Of a stretch of 64,000 nucleotides of DNA, positions 16,392 to 23,974 are shown one piece after another. Each line of letters starts with the position of its first letter. Within the stretch, counting starts at the first letter, position 1. The stretch covers positions 3,162,001 through 3,226,000 of the forward strand of contig CAWAGV010000002.1 in assembly GCA_963781725.1 (NCBI GenBank), written 5' to 3'. The translations under genes and the position numbers were made by a program. This stretch comes from BOG-931 sp963781725. Its GTDB lineage: Bacteria; Pseudomonadota; Alphaproteobacteria; Rhizobiales; Xanthobacteraceae. Below the pieces are notes generated by a model. The model was given only the letters and a program-made list of their open reading frames with translations, did not search any database and had not been told where the DNA came from.

Positions 16392-17360
16392 TCACTCTGC
16401 CTTGATGCCGCTTTCCTTGATGATCGGAGTCCACTTGGCGATTTCCGCCTTTTGCTTGATGGCGAGCGCCTCGGGCGTCTGCTGGTCGGGCGGCCAGATT
16501 TCCTGGCCGATCTTTTTGAAGCGCTCTTGCACCGCGGGATCGGCGAGCGAAGCGCGAATGGCAGCGTTGAGCTTTGCGATGATTGCAGGTGACGTACCCT
16601 TCGGCACCCAAAGGCCATGCCAGAAGCTCGCATCGATATCGTGGAAGCCAAGCTCGTCGAGCGTTGGCACATCCGGCGCGGCCCACCAGCGTTTCGACTG
16701 TAGCACCGCGAACGCCTTGAGCTGGCCGTTGTTAACGTACGGAACGTACGTCGAGGCCTGGCCAAACACGAAGTCGATGTGGCCACCAAGCATGTCCTCG
16801 AGCTGCGGCGCGCCGCCACGATAGGGCACGATCTGGAACGAGGTGCCGGTCTCTTTCTGAAACAGCCGCGCCGCGATGTCGGTCGGACCGCCGACGCCGA
16901 CCGTTCCCATTGTCGCCTTGCCGTTTTTCTCCTTGAGCCAGGCGATCAGGCTTTTGGCGTCATTTGCCGGCAAATCCTTTCGCGCGACGATCCAGATCGG
17001 CGTGTCGGCGATCAGCGAAACCGGAGCCAGATCGTTCACGGCGTCGTAGTCGAGCTTCATGATCACCGGGTTGAACACGGCGGTCTGGGTGTGGCCGATG
17101 CTGATCGTGTAGCCGTCGGGCGCCGCATGCGCGACTTTGCCGACGCCGATCGCGCCGCCGGCGCCGCTGACATTTTCGATAATGACGGGCTGCCCGAGCA
17201 CCGCCTGCATCCGTTCGGACAGGATGCGGGCAATGGTGTCGGTCGGACCGCCGGCCGGGTAGGGCACCACCATTGTGATGACGTGGGATGGATAGTCTTC
17301 GGCGCGGGCGCTGAATGCGCCGGCGAGCAACGCAAGTGCGAGTACGAGCGTTTTGCGCAT
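16392..17360 (-). CDS. Bug/TctC family periplasmic tricarboxylate-type receptor
   Basis: 322 residues with signal peptide (MRKTLVLALALLAGAFSARA) and mature start EDYPSHVITMVVPYPAGGPTD, the first ligand loop of Bug proteins. Further family marks are GGAIGVGKVAHAAPDGYTI and the VPYRGGAPQLEDMLGG segment. Such proteins bind carboxylic acids in the periplasm, normally for a TctAB permease, but none is adjacent. It is the first gene of the minus-strand unit with phenylacetate-CoA ligase and the DpgC-like dioxygenase, so an aromatic acid ligand is a reasonable guess. The 112-base gap to the TauD-like gene is a divergent promoter region. Confidence 0.92.
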   Translation of the reverse strand: MRKTLVLALALLAGAFSARAEDYPSHVITMVVPYPAGGPTDTIARILSERMQAVLGQPVIIENVSGAGGAIGVGKVAHAAPDGYTISIGHTQTAVFNPVIMKLDYDAVNDLAPVSLIADTPIWIVARKDLPANDAKSLIAWLKEKNGKATMGTVGVGGPTDIAARLFQKETGTSFQIVPYRGGAPQLEDMLGGHIDFVFGQASTYVPYVNNGQLKAFAVLQSKRWWAAPDVPTLDELGFHDIDASFWHGLWVPKGTSPAIIAKLNAAIRASLADPAVQERFKKIGQEIWPPDQQTPEALAIKQKAEIAKWTPIIKESGIKAE

Positions 17361-17472
17361 GGCTGCTCCCTCCCACGAAGTATCCGGGTTCTTGAGGCCC
17401 CGGGCGTCCCGCGATACATCTTACATGAAACAAGCTGGCGGCAAGCCGGCGCGCGGGCACGGAGGAAATACC

Positions 17473-18342
17473 ATGCAGGATGTCCTCGACATCAAGGTGA
17501 CGCCGCTTTCCGCCGCCTGCGGCGCGGAAATCAGCGGCATCGATCTCACCAAGCCGCTGTCACGCGACAATGTCGAGGCGATCAAGAAGGCGTGGGGCAA
17601 GCACCTCGTGCTGGTGTTCCGCGGCCAGAAAGTGTCGCAGGAGGATCAGCTCCGCTTTGCCTCCTATTTCGGCGATCTCGGCAGCCGCAAGAAGGCGCCG
17701 GATGCGCTGCGGACGCGGGCCGAAGGCCTCGAGCAGAACCACGAGAAGGTGCTGCTGGTCACCAATATCAAGGTCGACGGCCAGCCGATCGGCGCATTCG
17801 GCGACGGCGAGTTCTGGTTTCACATCAACTCCGGCTATTCGGCGAAGCCTTACAAATACACCTTCCTCTATGCGCTCGAACTGCCCTCGCGCGGCGGCAA
17901 CACCATGTTTTCGAATATGTACAAGGCCTACGACGCGGTGCCGGCAGCGCTGAAGGAAAAACTCAAGGGCAAGACAGCGCTGCATATCCACGAATATAAT
18001 CGCGCCAAGCAGGCGAATTCATCCGGCGACATCAGCGGCATTCCGCATCATTCCCACCCGGTCTTCGTCACGCATCCGGATACCGGGCGCAAGACGCTGT
18101 TCGTCGATCGCCTGATGACGACGCGGCTCGAAGGCGTCGGCCAGGACGAAAGCGACGCGATCCTCGATCAGCTCTATGAGATCGGCGAGCGGCGCGAGTT
18201 CATCTTCGAACATGTCTGGCAACTCGGCGATTTCCTGATGTGGGACAATCGCTGCACTATTCATGCCCGGACCGATTTCCCGAAAGAGGAACGGCGGCTG
18301 CTGCGCCGCTGCACGGTCGAGGGCGAGCCGCTCTACGAATAA
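17473..18342 (+). CDS. TauD/TfdA family dioxygenase with altered metal motif (HxN)
   Basis: 289 residues from the ATG at 17473, preceded by GGAGGA at 17461-17466; upstream in-frame codons lack a site. The fold is that of Fe(II)/2-oxoglutarate-dependent TauD/TfdA enzymes: SGIDLTKPLS, LYALELPSRGGNTMF, WDNRCTIHART and C-terminal RRLLRRCTVEG. The distal His (264) and the 2-oxoglutarate-binding Arg region are kept. The proximal metal motif, normally HxD, reads H117-I-N119, so one carboxylate ligand is replaced by Asn. The enzyme may be inactive, use another ligand or catalyse altered chemistry. It heads a tight operon with a cupin (9-base gap) and a TAXI-like protein (3-base gap). Confidence 0.88.
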   Translation: MQDVLDIKVTPLSAACGAEISGIDLTKPLSRDNVEAIKKAWGKHLVLVFRGQKVSQEDQLRFASYFGDLGSRKKAPDALRTRAEGLEQNHEKVLLVTNIKVDGQPIGAFGDGEFWFHINSGYSAKPYKYTFLYALELPSRGGNTMFSNMYKAYDAVPAALKEKLKGKTALHIHEYNRAKQANSSGDISGIPHHSHPVFVTHPDTGRKTLFVDRLMTTRLEGVGQDESDAILDQLYEIGERREFIFEHVWQLGDFLMWDNRCTIHARTDFPKEERRLLRRCTVEGEPLYE

Positions 18343-18351
18343 GGGACAGCC

Positions 18352-18942
18352 ATGACCAACCCGCGTCTTCCGGTCCTTGACCGGTTCATCGCCGATTTGC
18401 GCGCGATCTGGGCTTCGGAAACCGAAGACCGGCGCCGCATGGAACGCGCGAGGCCGCTGCTGCAAACGCTGGTGATGGACCAGACGCTCAAGCAGCATTC
18501 GGCGGCCTGGCCATCGACCGAAGGCCGCAAGAATCTTCTGCTCTATGTCGATCCGGACCATGCCTTTGTGATCAACGGCGTGGTGCGGGTGCCGGGCCGC
18601 ACCGGCAGCGTTCATGACCACGCCGACGCCTGGGTGCTTTACGGGGTGCTCGACGGCACCGAAAGCCTCGAACGCTTCGAGCGCGTCGATGACGGCAGCA
18701 AGCCGGGCTATGCCGAAATCAGGCTGTCGTCGGTCACCACCGGCTCGCAGGGCAAAGTCGACCTGGTGGCACCGCGCGCCATTCACGCCGAGCAGGGCGG
18801 TCCGACGCGCTCGGTCGCCATCATCGTGCGCAGCCAGAAGCTCGGCGAAGGCACGGTGTTGCAGCACCAATATGATGGCGCCGCCAAAACTGTTATCGAG
18901 CGTTACGGCCCGACGCAGGTGCCGTTCGAGGTCGCAGGCTGA
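18352..18942 (+). CDS. Cupin-fold metal-dependent protein
   Basis: 196 residues. After a helical N-terminus the sequence forms a cupin/double-stranded beta-helix with H88-D-H90 (SVHDHADAWVLYGVLDG) and a later H145 (PRAIHAEQGG), a plausible three-His metal site as in cysteine-dioxygenase-like and COG5553-type proteins. No signal peptide, so it is cytosolic. It lies 9 bases after the TauD-like gene and 3 bases before the TAXI-like gene, and may act on the same substrate. Whether it is an oxygenase or a binding protein cannot be told from sequence. Confidence 0.7.
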   Translation: MTNPRLPVLDRFIADLRAIWASETEDRRRMERARPLLQTLVMDQTLKQHSAAWPSTEGRKNLLLYVDPDHAFVINGVVRVPGRTGSVHDHADAWVLYGVLDGTESLERFERVDDGSKPGYAEIRLSSVTTGSQGKVDLVAPRAIHAEQGGPTRSVAIIVRSQKLGEGTVLQHQYDGAAKTVIERYGPTQVPFEVAG

Positions 18943-18945
18943 AAC

Positions 18946-19909
18946 ATGGAACAATTGCCGAAAGGCGCGAATTTCGTTCGCGCGAAAACGCTCTGGGAAA
19001 TCGGCTTGCATATCGCCGGCAATCCGGCGACGCCCTATGGCGGCAACCGCGACATGGTCATCACCGTCGGCTCGGGCTCCGGCGAGCGGTTCCGGCCGTG
19101 GCTGCGCATGGCGTCAGGCTCGGCCATCCTTGCCGAAGGCGTGGTGAAGGGTGATGTCGAAGCTGCGTTCGTCAATCCGTCGGCGCTGCTGACACAAGCC
19201 TATCGCGGTGTCGGCTTGTTCAAGACGCCGCTGCCGGTGCGGATCATCGCCTCCTATCCGAGCTGGGACCGCTTCGTTTTCGCCGTGCATCCGCGCGCCG
19301 GCATCCGCTCGCTGCGCGATATCAAGGACAAGAAATATCCGCTGCGCATCTCGGTGCGCGAGGATCCGACCCATTCGACCCTGGTATTGATCGAGCAGGC
19401 CTTTGCGCTGCACGGTTTCACTTTGCAGGACATCGAATCCTGGGGCGGCCGCATCTTCACCTGCGGTGGACCCGGCGACATCCGCCGCCGGCTGGAGCCG
19501 CTGGCGCGCAACGAGCTCGACGCCGTGTTCGACGAAGGCATCAAGGTCTGGCTGAACGAGGCGCTGGCGGCCGGACTGGTGCCGGTCGAACTCGATGCCC
19601 GCGAATATCAGGAACTGGGCGCGCTGGGGTGGCGCAAGGTGGTGCTGCCGAAAGCTCGCTTTGCCGGGCTGTCGAAAGATTTTGAAACGATCGATTTCAG
19701 CGGCTGGCCGATCTACTGCGATGCGTCGCTGCCGGAGCAGACCGCCTACGACATCTGCGCTGCGCTGGCCGCGCGCGAGGACGAGGTCCCGTTCGAGAAG
19801 GGCACCAACGGCAACGCGATCCAGATGGTGACCGAGACCGAACTCGACGCCGATGGACGTGCCGCTGCACCCAGGCTCGGAGCGCTGGCTGCGCGAGCAC
19901 GGCAAGTAG
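18946..19909 (+). pseudogene. TAXI/NMT1-like solute-binding protein, apparent 1-base frameshift near the 3' end
   Basis: The ATG at 18946 opens a binding-protein-like sequence (MVITVGSGSGERFRPWLRMA; GDVEAAFVNPSALLTQAY; FAVHPRAGIRSLRDIKDK) typical of TAXI/NMT1-type solute receptors, but without a signal peptide, so it would stay in the cytosol. Around 19841-19846 the frame appears to carry one extra base. With one base removed the protein continues TPMDVPLHPGSERWLREHGK and stops at TAG 19907-19909, one base before the convergent fumarase gene ends. Uncorrected, it reads another ~80 codons of antisense sequence to 20148. The corrected length is 320 residues. It is the third gene of the TauD-like operon. 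Either a sequencing error or a real lesion. Confidence 0.75.
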
Positions 19910-20578
19910 TCAGATCACTTCTTCGGTCTTGTCGTCGGTCTCGCCGTAGCGGCGCAGCGTTGCCGGCCTGGTGCCGGAATAAAGTTGCTCCAGCCCCGGC
20001 GCGATCTTCGCGTTCTCGCGCTCGAACAGCGAATTGCCGTCGAGGTCGCTTTCGACCAGGAACGGACCGAAGTTTTCCACGTCGAGCACCCACACCGCCT
20101 GCGCCAGCCCGAGTTCTTCCAGCCAGTAGACGCCGGCAACGCGCTTGATGCCGCGGCCGAGCAGCGCGCCGGTGCCGTAGCCGACGGTGGTCAGATAGAC
20201 CGCGTTGTTCGGCACGAAATGCTCGCGATAGGCCGCGGACGTCATGCCGCCTTTGCCGATGACGATGTTGCAGCCGGAAATCTTGAACCAGCCGGCGAGC
20301 CATTGCGCGAAACGGAACGACGCGGTCGCGGTGACGGCGCCGACCGTATGGCTGCCGTCGGGATTGATCGAGGCGGCGGGCGAACAATGAAAGTTGGTTA
20401 TGCCGAGCGCTTCTTTGCCCGCCGGCATGCCGAAGCCGTCGCCGATGGCGCGCTTGTAGACGCCTTCGCGCGCCGTAAAGACGCGGCCATTCAGGTAGGC
20501 AACGGAGCCGATTTCCAGTTTGCGCAGGTCGGAGGTTGCGGCCGGCAGGTTGATGCGAACGGTTTTGAGTTCTGACAT
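19910..20578 (-). CDS. Class I fumarate hydratase-type beta subunit (FumA C-terminal domain, TtdB-like)
   Basis: 222 residues matching the C-terminal half of class I Fe-S hydro-lyases (fumarase, L-tartrate dehydratase beta). Readable marks are GSVAYLNGRVFTARE near the N-terminus, NPDGSHTVGAVTAT, and the conserved GCNIVIGKGGM segment. With the alpha subunit it forms a 4Fe-4S enzyme adding or removing water from fumarate-like dicarboxylates (fumarate, mesaconate or tartrate). It starts 1 base after the alpha gene stops and is the last gene of the SDH-like operon; it converges with the TAXI-like gene, stop against stop. Confidence 0.9.
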   Translation of the reverse strand: MSELKTVRINLPAATSDLRKLEIGSVAYLNGRVFTAREGVYKRAIGDGFGMPAGKEALGITNFHCSPAASINPDGSHTVGAVTATASFRFAQWLAGWFKISGCNIVIGKGGMTSAAYREHFVPNNAVYLTTVGYGTGALLGRGIKRVAGVYWLEELGLAQAVWVLDVENFGPFLVESDLDGNSLFERENAKIAPGLEQLYSGTRPATLRRYGETDDKTEEVI

Positions 20579-20579
20579 G

Positions 20580-21539
20580 TTATTCCGCCGCCGCTGCCGT
20601 CTGTTCGCCCCATTCGACCGTCGAACGGCGCATGTAGTCGGTGAACCACATCGGATCGGTACGGAACGTCGCCTTGCCGTCGGTTCCGATGCGGGCGCAG
20701 GCGCGCCGCGACGACAGGCAGAACATGTGCACCGACATCGGCATGCCGCCGGTATGGCAATAGCCGACCTCGATATGACAATCGATCACCATCGAGGAGC
20801 CGACGAAGCCCATCGCACCCATGCCGATGCTGTTGCCGAGCTCCCTGAACTCCTCTTCCAGGGCGGCGATTTTCGGATCTGGATTGCGCGAACCGACAAC
20901 ACGCAGGCACGACGCCTGCTTGCCGAGCACCATTGACGTGTCCTTCGAGCCGCCGAGCCCGACGCCGACAATGGCGGGCTGGCAGGCAAGGCCGCGCTTG
21001 CCGAAGCCGATCAGCGTGTCGAGATAAAACCGCTTGATGCCTTCGATGCCGTCGCCGGGGAACAGCATGCGGTAGTCCGAACCGAACAGGCCACCCTTAT
21101 GCACGGTAGTCAGTTCGATCCAGTCGGCGTCGGGATGGAATGCGTATTCGATTTCCGGCGCATTGATGCCGACATTGTTGTTGTGATCGGTGCGCCACAG
21201 CGGATGCACGCGGTTCGGCCGCAGCGGCACGTTGGTCGTCGCGCGCGCGGTGGCGCGGCGCAGTGCGGTTTCGAGCGCCACCGGGCCGCCTTCGATCCGC
21301 GCATCGTTGCCGATCTTGACATACCAGCGCGGCAGGCCGGTATCGCCGCACATGGCGCGCCGGTCTTCCTTCGCAGCTTCATAATTCTCCAGCATCGCCT
21401 TGATAACGAAGGCGGACAGGTCGCCTTTCTCGGTGTTGGCGCATTGCCGCAGGCCGGCGAGATAATCGTCCGGGATTTCGATGGCGGCTTTCGCCATCAA
21501 ATCTTCGGCGGCGCGCTGGATGCTCGACAGCGGGATCAT
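20580..21539 (-). CDS. Class I fumarate hydratase-type alpha subunit (TtdA-like)
   Basis: 319 residues from the ATG at 21539 (MIPLSSIQRAAEDLMAKAA); an upstream ATG in frame at 21584 lies inside the previous gene and is less likely. The sequence has the cluster-binding and active-site segments of the class I fumarase N-terminal domain: CGDTGLPRWYVKIG, GLGGSKDTSMVLGKQASC, NSIGMGAMGFVGSSMVIDCHIEVGYCHTGGMP. The cysteines there ligate the 4Fe-4S cluster. It is split from its beta subunit (1-base gap), as in two-subunit fumarases and tartrate or mesaconate hydratases, and follows the flavoprotein gene by 7 bases, so hydration of the unsaturated product of that oxidase is the likely role. Confidence 0.9.
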   Translation of the reverse strand: MIPLSSIQRAAEDLMAKAAIEIPDDYLAGLRQCANTEKGDLSAFVIKAMLENYEAAKEDRRAMCGDTGLPRWYVKIGNDARIEGGPVALETALRRATARATTNVPLRPNRVHPLWRTDHNNNVGINAPEIEYAFHPDADWIELTTVHKGGLFGSDYRMLFPGDGIEGIKRFYLDTLIGFGKRGLACQPAIVGVGLGGSKDTSMVLGKQASCLRVVGSRNPDPKIAALEEEFRELGNSIGMGAMGFVGSSMVIDCHIEVGYCHTGGMPMSVHMFCLSSRRACARIGTDGKATFRTDPMWFTDYMRRSTVEWGEQTAAAAE

Positions 21540-21546
21540 GATGGCC

Positions 21547-23290
21547 TCATTCGGCTGCGATCGGGTCGCGCAGCAGGGTTTCACCGGGCTTCACGTGCGT
21601 GAACTGCACCGGGCTTTCGCTGATGGCAATGGCGCTGGCGCCATCGCCGGCTTTTTGCCGCGCCACGGTGAACACCGAAGTCGGGAAATCGCCCGGCTCG
21701 GGGAAATCGGAGCGGAAGTGTGCACCGCGCGAATTTTCGCGCTTGAGGGCGGCGACTGCAATCACCCGGCTGATCTCGACGAGCGAGCGCAGGTTGAGCC
21801 AGTCATGCCACGTCAAATTGAACTGCCGGCTGGTATCGGCGACGCCGGTCGCCAAAAGCTCCGCTTCGATGGTGTCGATGCCTTCGAGCCCGCGTTCGAT
21901 GCTGGCACGGTCGCGCACCACGCCGACCTCGTCCCACATGCAATCCATCAGCTTCTCGCGGAGCGCGTTCACGTTGCCGGGCTTCTGCGTGAACGGATGC
22001 TGGGCGCGCGCCTGTTCCGCGTCGAGGATCGTGTTGTCCGGCGGGCGGAAACCGAGATTGGCAGCAATCCAGCCTGGCATCACGTCGCCGGCGATGCCGC
22101 CGAACACAGTGGAATTGGCGACGCCGTTGCCGCCGAGCCGGTTGGCGCCATGCATGCCGCTGGCATCCTCGCCGGCCACGAACAGCCCGGGGCGCTCGGT
22201 TGCGGTGTCGACGTCGCAGACCACGCCGCCCATGAAGTAGTGCGCCGTCGGCACCACCTCGACCAGGCCGCCGGCGAGATCGAAACCGCAATCGCGGCAG
22301 CGGTCCACCATGCCCTTGAACTCTTTGGCGACCCTCTCCGGACCGAGATGATCCATCTTGATGTAGACGCCGCCATTCGGCGTGGTGCGGCCGGCGCGCA
22401 TCTCGGCATAGATCGAGCGGCTGACGACGTCGCGGGTGGCGCGTTCGAGCTTCGGATCGTAGGCGCCCATGAAGCGGTGCATCGCGCCGTTGAGAAGGTG
22501 ACCGCCGGAGCCGCGCAGGCCTTCCTCCAGCACGGTGCCGGTCATGCGGGTATCCGGCCCGGCCAGCAGGCCGGTCGGATGGAATTGCACCATCTCCATG
22601 TCGCGCAGCGGCAGGCCGAGCCGCAGCGCCATCGCCAGCCCGTCCATGCTCTTGTCGCCGGACGGGGTGTGATAGCGGTACATGGTCGGGCCGCCGCCGG
22701 TGGCAAGCAGCGTCGCCTGCGCCTGCACGAAGCGGAATTCGCCGGTGCGCACGTCGAGCAGCAGCACGCCGGACAGCGCGCCATCAGGCGAGGGGATCAG
22801 TGCGACGGCGCGATGCTCTTCAAGGCGTTTGACCGGCCGCGCCCAGACCTGCTCCATCAACCGGTTGATGATCTCGATGCCGGTCAGGTCACCCTTGTGC
22901 ACGGTGCGGTCGAAGGTCTGGCCGGCAAAGGCCTTGCCATGCAGCGTGCCGTCGGGATTGCGGTCGAAGAAGCAGCCGATTTCGTTTTCCAGTTCGCGCA
23001 CCCGCTCGACCGCCTTGGTCACCAGCGTCCAGGCCAATTCCTGGTGCGGCAGCCATTTGCCGCCTTCGATCGTGTCCATGAAATGGCGTTCGATCGAAGT
23101 CGCCGGGATTGAGCGCGACGTTGTAGCCGCCCTGCACCATGCGGGTGCAGCCGCACTTGCCGAGCAGGCCCTTGCTGACCACGGTGACGTCGAGATCGGG
23201 ATTGGCCTTGAGCGCATGCAATGCGGCGAATAGCCCGGCGCCGCCGGAGCCGAGGATCAGGATGTCGGTCTTGAGCCGCTCGACGGTCAT
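21547..23290 (-). pseudogene. Succinate dehydrogenase/fumarate reductase-like flavoprotein, apparent 1-base frameshift
   Basis: Starts at ATG 23290 (MTVERLKTDILILGSGGAGL, the FAD-binding dinucleotide fold). After about 64 residues the frame is lost: near 23097-23098 one extra A (plus strand) separates ALNPGD from SIERHFMDTIEGG, which continues in the neighbouring frame to 21547. With that base removed the protein is 580 residues, the normal SdhA/FrdA length. Catalytic-domain motifs are intact (PTGLLAGPDTRMTGT, HYFMGGVV, GANRLGGNGVANS). At the site of the FAD-linking His (SHT in SdhA) the sequence reads GCT (Cys48), so flavin is probably non-covalent. It oxidises or reduces a succinate/fumarate-like acid with the neighbouring Fe-S and membrane subunits. 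Confidence 0.82.
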
Positions 23291-23297
23291 GCGTTCC

Positions 23298-23648
23298 TCA
23301 AAACACCCGCACCAGGAACACGAAGGCGACGACCGCTGCCGCCGCGGCGGCGAGCGTCGCAAGCTGCTTCTGGCCGTCGCGCCAATCCATGTTCTCGATC
23401 ACCAGCACGCGCAAGCCACCGAGCAGGTGGATGGTGAGCAGGAACACCAGGCCGCCTTCGGACAGCTTCACCAGCGGCTGATCGGTCCAGCGCAGGAACT
23501 CATCCAGCTTGGCGCCGCCGTGAATCGCAAGGCTGAGCGCCAGAAAATGGAATGGCAGGAAGATCGCCAGTGCCAAGCCCGACAGGCGGTGGATCATCGC
23601 CGCGATCCACAGCACGCTGCCGCGATGTCTGACGATATCGGTGCTCAT
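23298..23648 (-). CDS. sdhC: Succinate dehydrogenase/fumarate reductase cytochrome b-type anchor subunit (SdhC-like)
   Basis: 116 residues from the ATG at 23648, which overlaps the stop of the preceding anchor gene (ATGA, 4 bases); the longer frame upstream is antisense noise. Three hydrophobic helices are visible. HRLSGLALAIFLPFHFLAL matches the quinone-site HRxSG motif of SdhC, and the His in TIHLLGGLRVLV is a candidate heme b ligand. It anchors the flavoprotein/Fe-S dimer to the inner membrane and passes electrons to or from quinone. It lies 7 bases before the flavoprotein gene. Confidence 0.85.
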   Translation of the reverse strand: MSTDIVRHRGSVLWIAAMIHRLSGLALAIFLPFHFLALSLAIHGGAKLDEFLRWTDQPLVKLSEGGLVFLLTIHLLGGLRVLVIENMDWRDGQKQLATLAAAAAAVVAFVFLVRVF

Positions 23649-23974
23649 GCCAGCACCAACGCATAAACGGCACGAAATCCGGCCGCGGCCAGGATCAAGC
23701 CGAAGGCGAGGGCGAGCCCTCCGGCGCTGCGGTCGCGAAACCGGGTCCACTCGGTGAGGATGTTGCGTACACCGATGGCGGCGTGGATGCAGACGGCGGC
23801 GACGAACAGGGCGTAGTACGCGCCCCATACCACGCTGCCGTGCGTGCGGGACAGGATATCGGCGGCGCTCAGGCCTTGCCGTGTGGCATAGAAAATGATG
23901 GCGATGTGGATGAGCACGAGCGGTGCCATCAGCGCCGCGGTGCCTCGCTGCCACAGATAAAGCCGCACATTCAT
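23645..23974 (-). CDS. sdhD: Succinate dehydrogenase/fumarate reductase second membrane anchor (SdhD-like)
   Basis: 109 residues with three hydrophobic helices and several His inside or next to them (LIHIAIIFYATRQG; VAAVCIHAAIGVRNIL), as expected for the smaller quinone/heme anchor of a complex II-like enzyme. It overlaps both neighbours by 4 bases (Fe-S gene upstream, SdhC-like gene downstream), showing tight translational coupling. Sequence similarity in this family is low, so the call rests mainly on size, helices and operon position. Confidence 0.8.
   Translation of the reverse strand: MNVRLYLWQRGTAALMAPLVLIHIAIIFYATRQGLSAADILSRTHGSVVWGAYYALFVAAVCIHAAIGVRNILTEWTRFRDRSAGGLALAFGLILAAAGFRAVYALVLA

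Noticed and set aside
16391..16819. 143-residue N-terminal extension of the PaaK frame
   Set aside because: It lies wholly within the Bug gene and is Ser/Arg-rich; MSAHDQLEAIEKA at 16390 is the family's normal start.
19910..20148. C-terminal extension of the TAXI-like protein
   Set aside because: Arg/Ala/Pro-rich antisense of fumarase beta, explained by a one-base frameshift before 19850.
21481..23112. 543-codon plus-strand frame opposite the SDH-like flavoprotein
   Set aside because: Antisense shadow without recognisable motifs; it is open because of codon bias in the sense gene.
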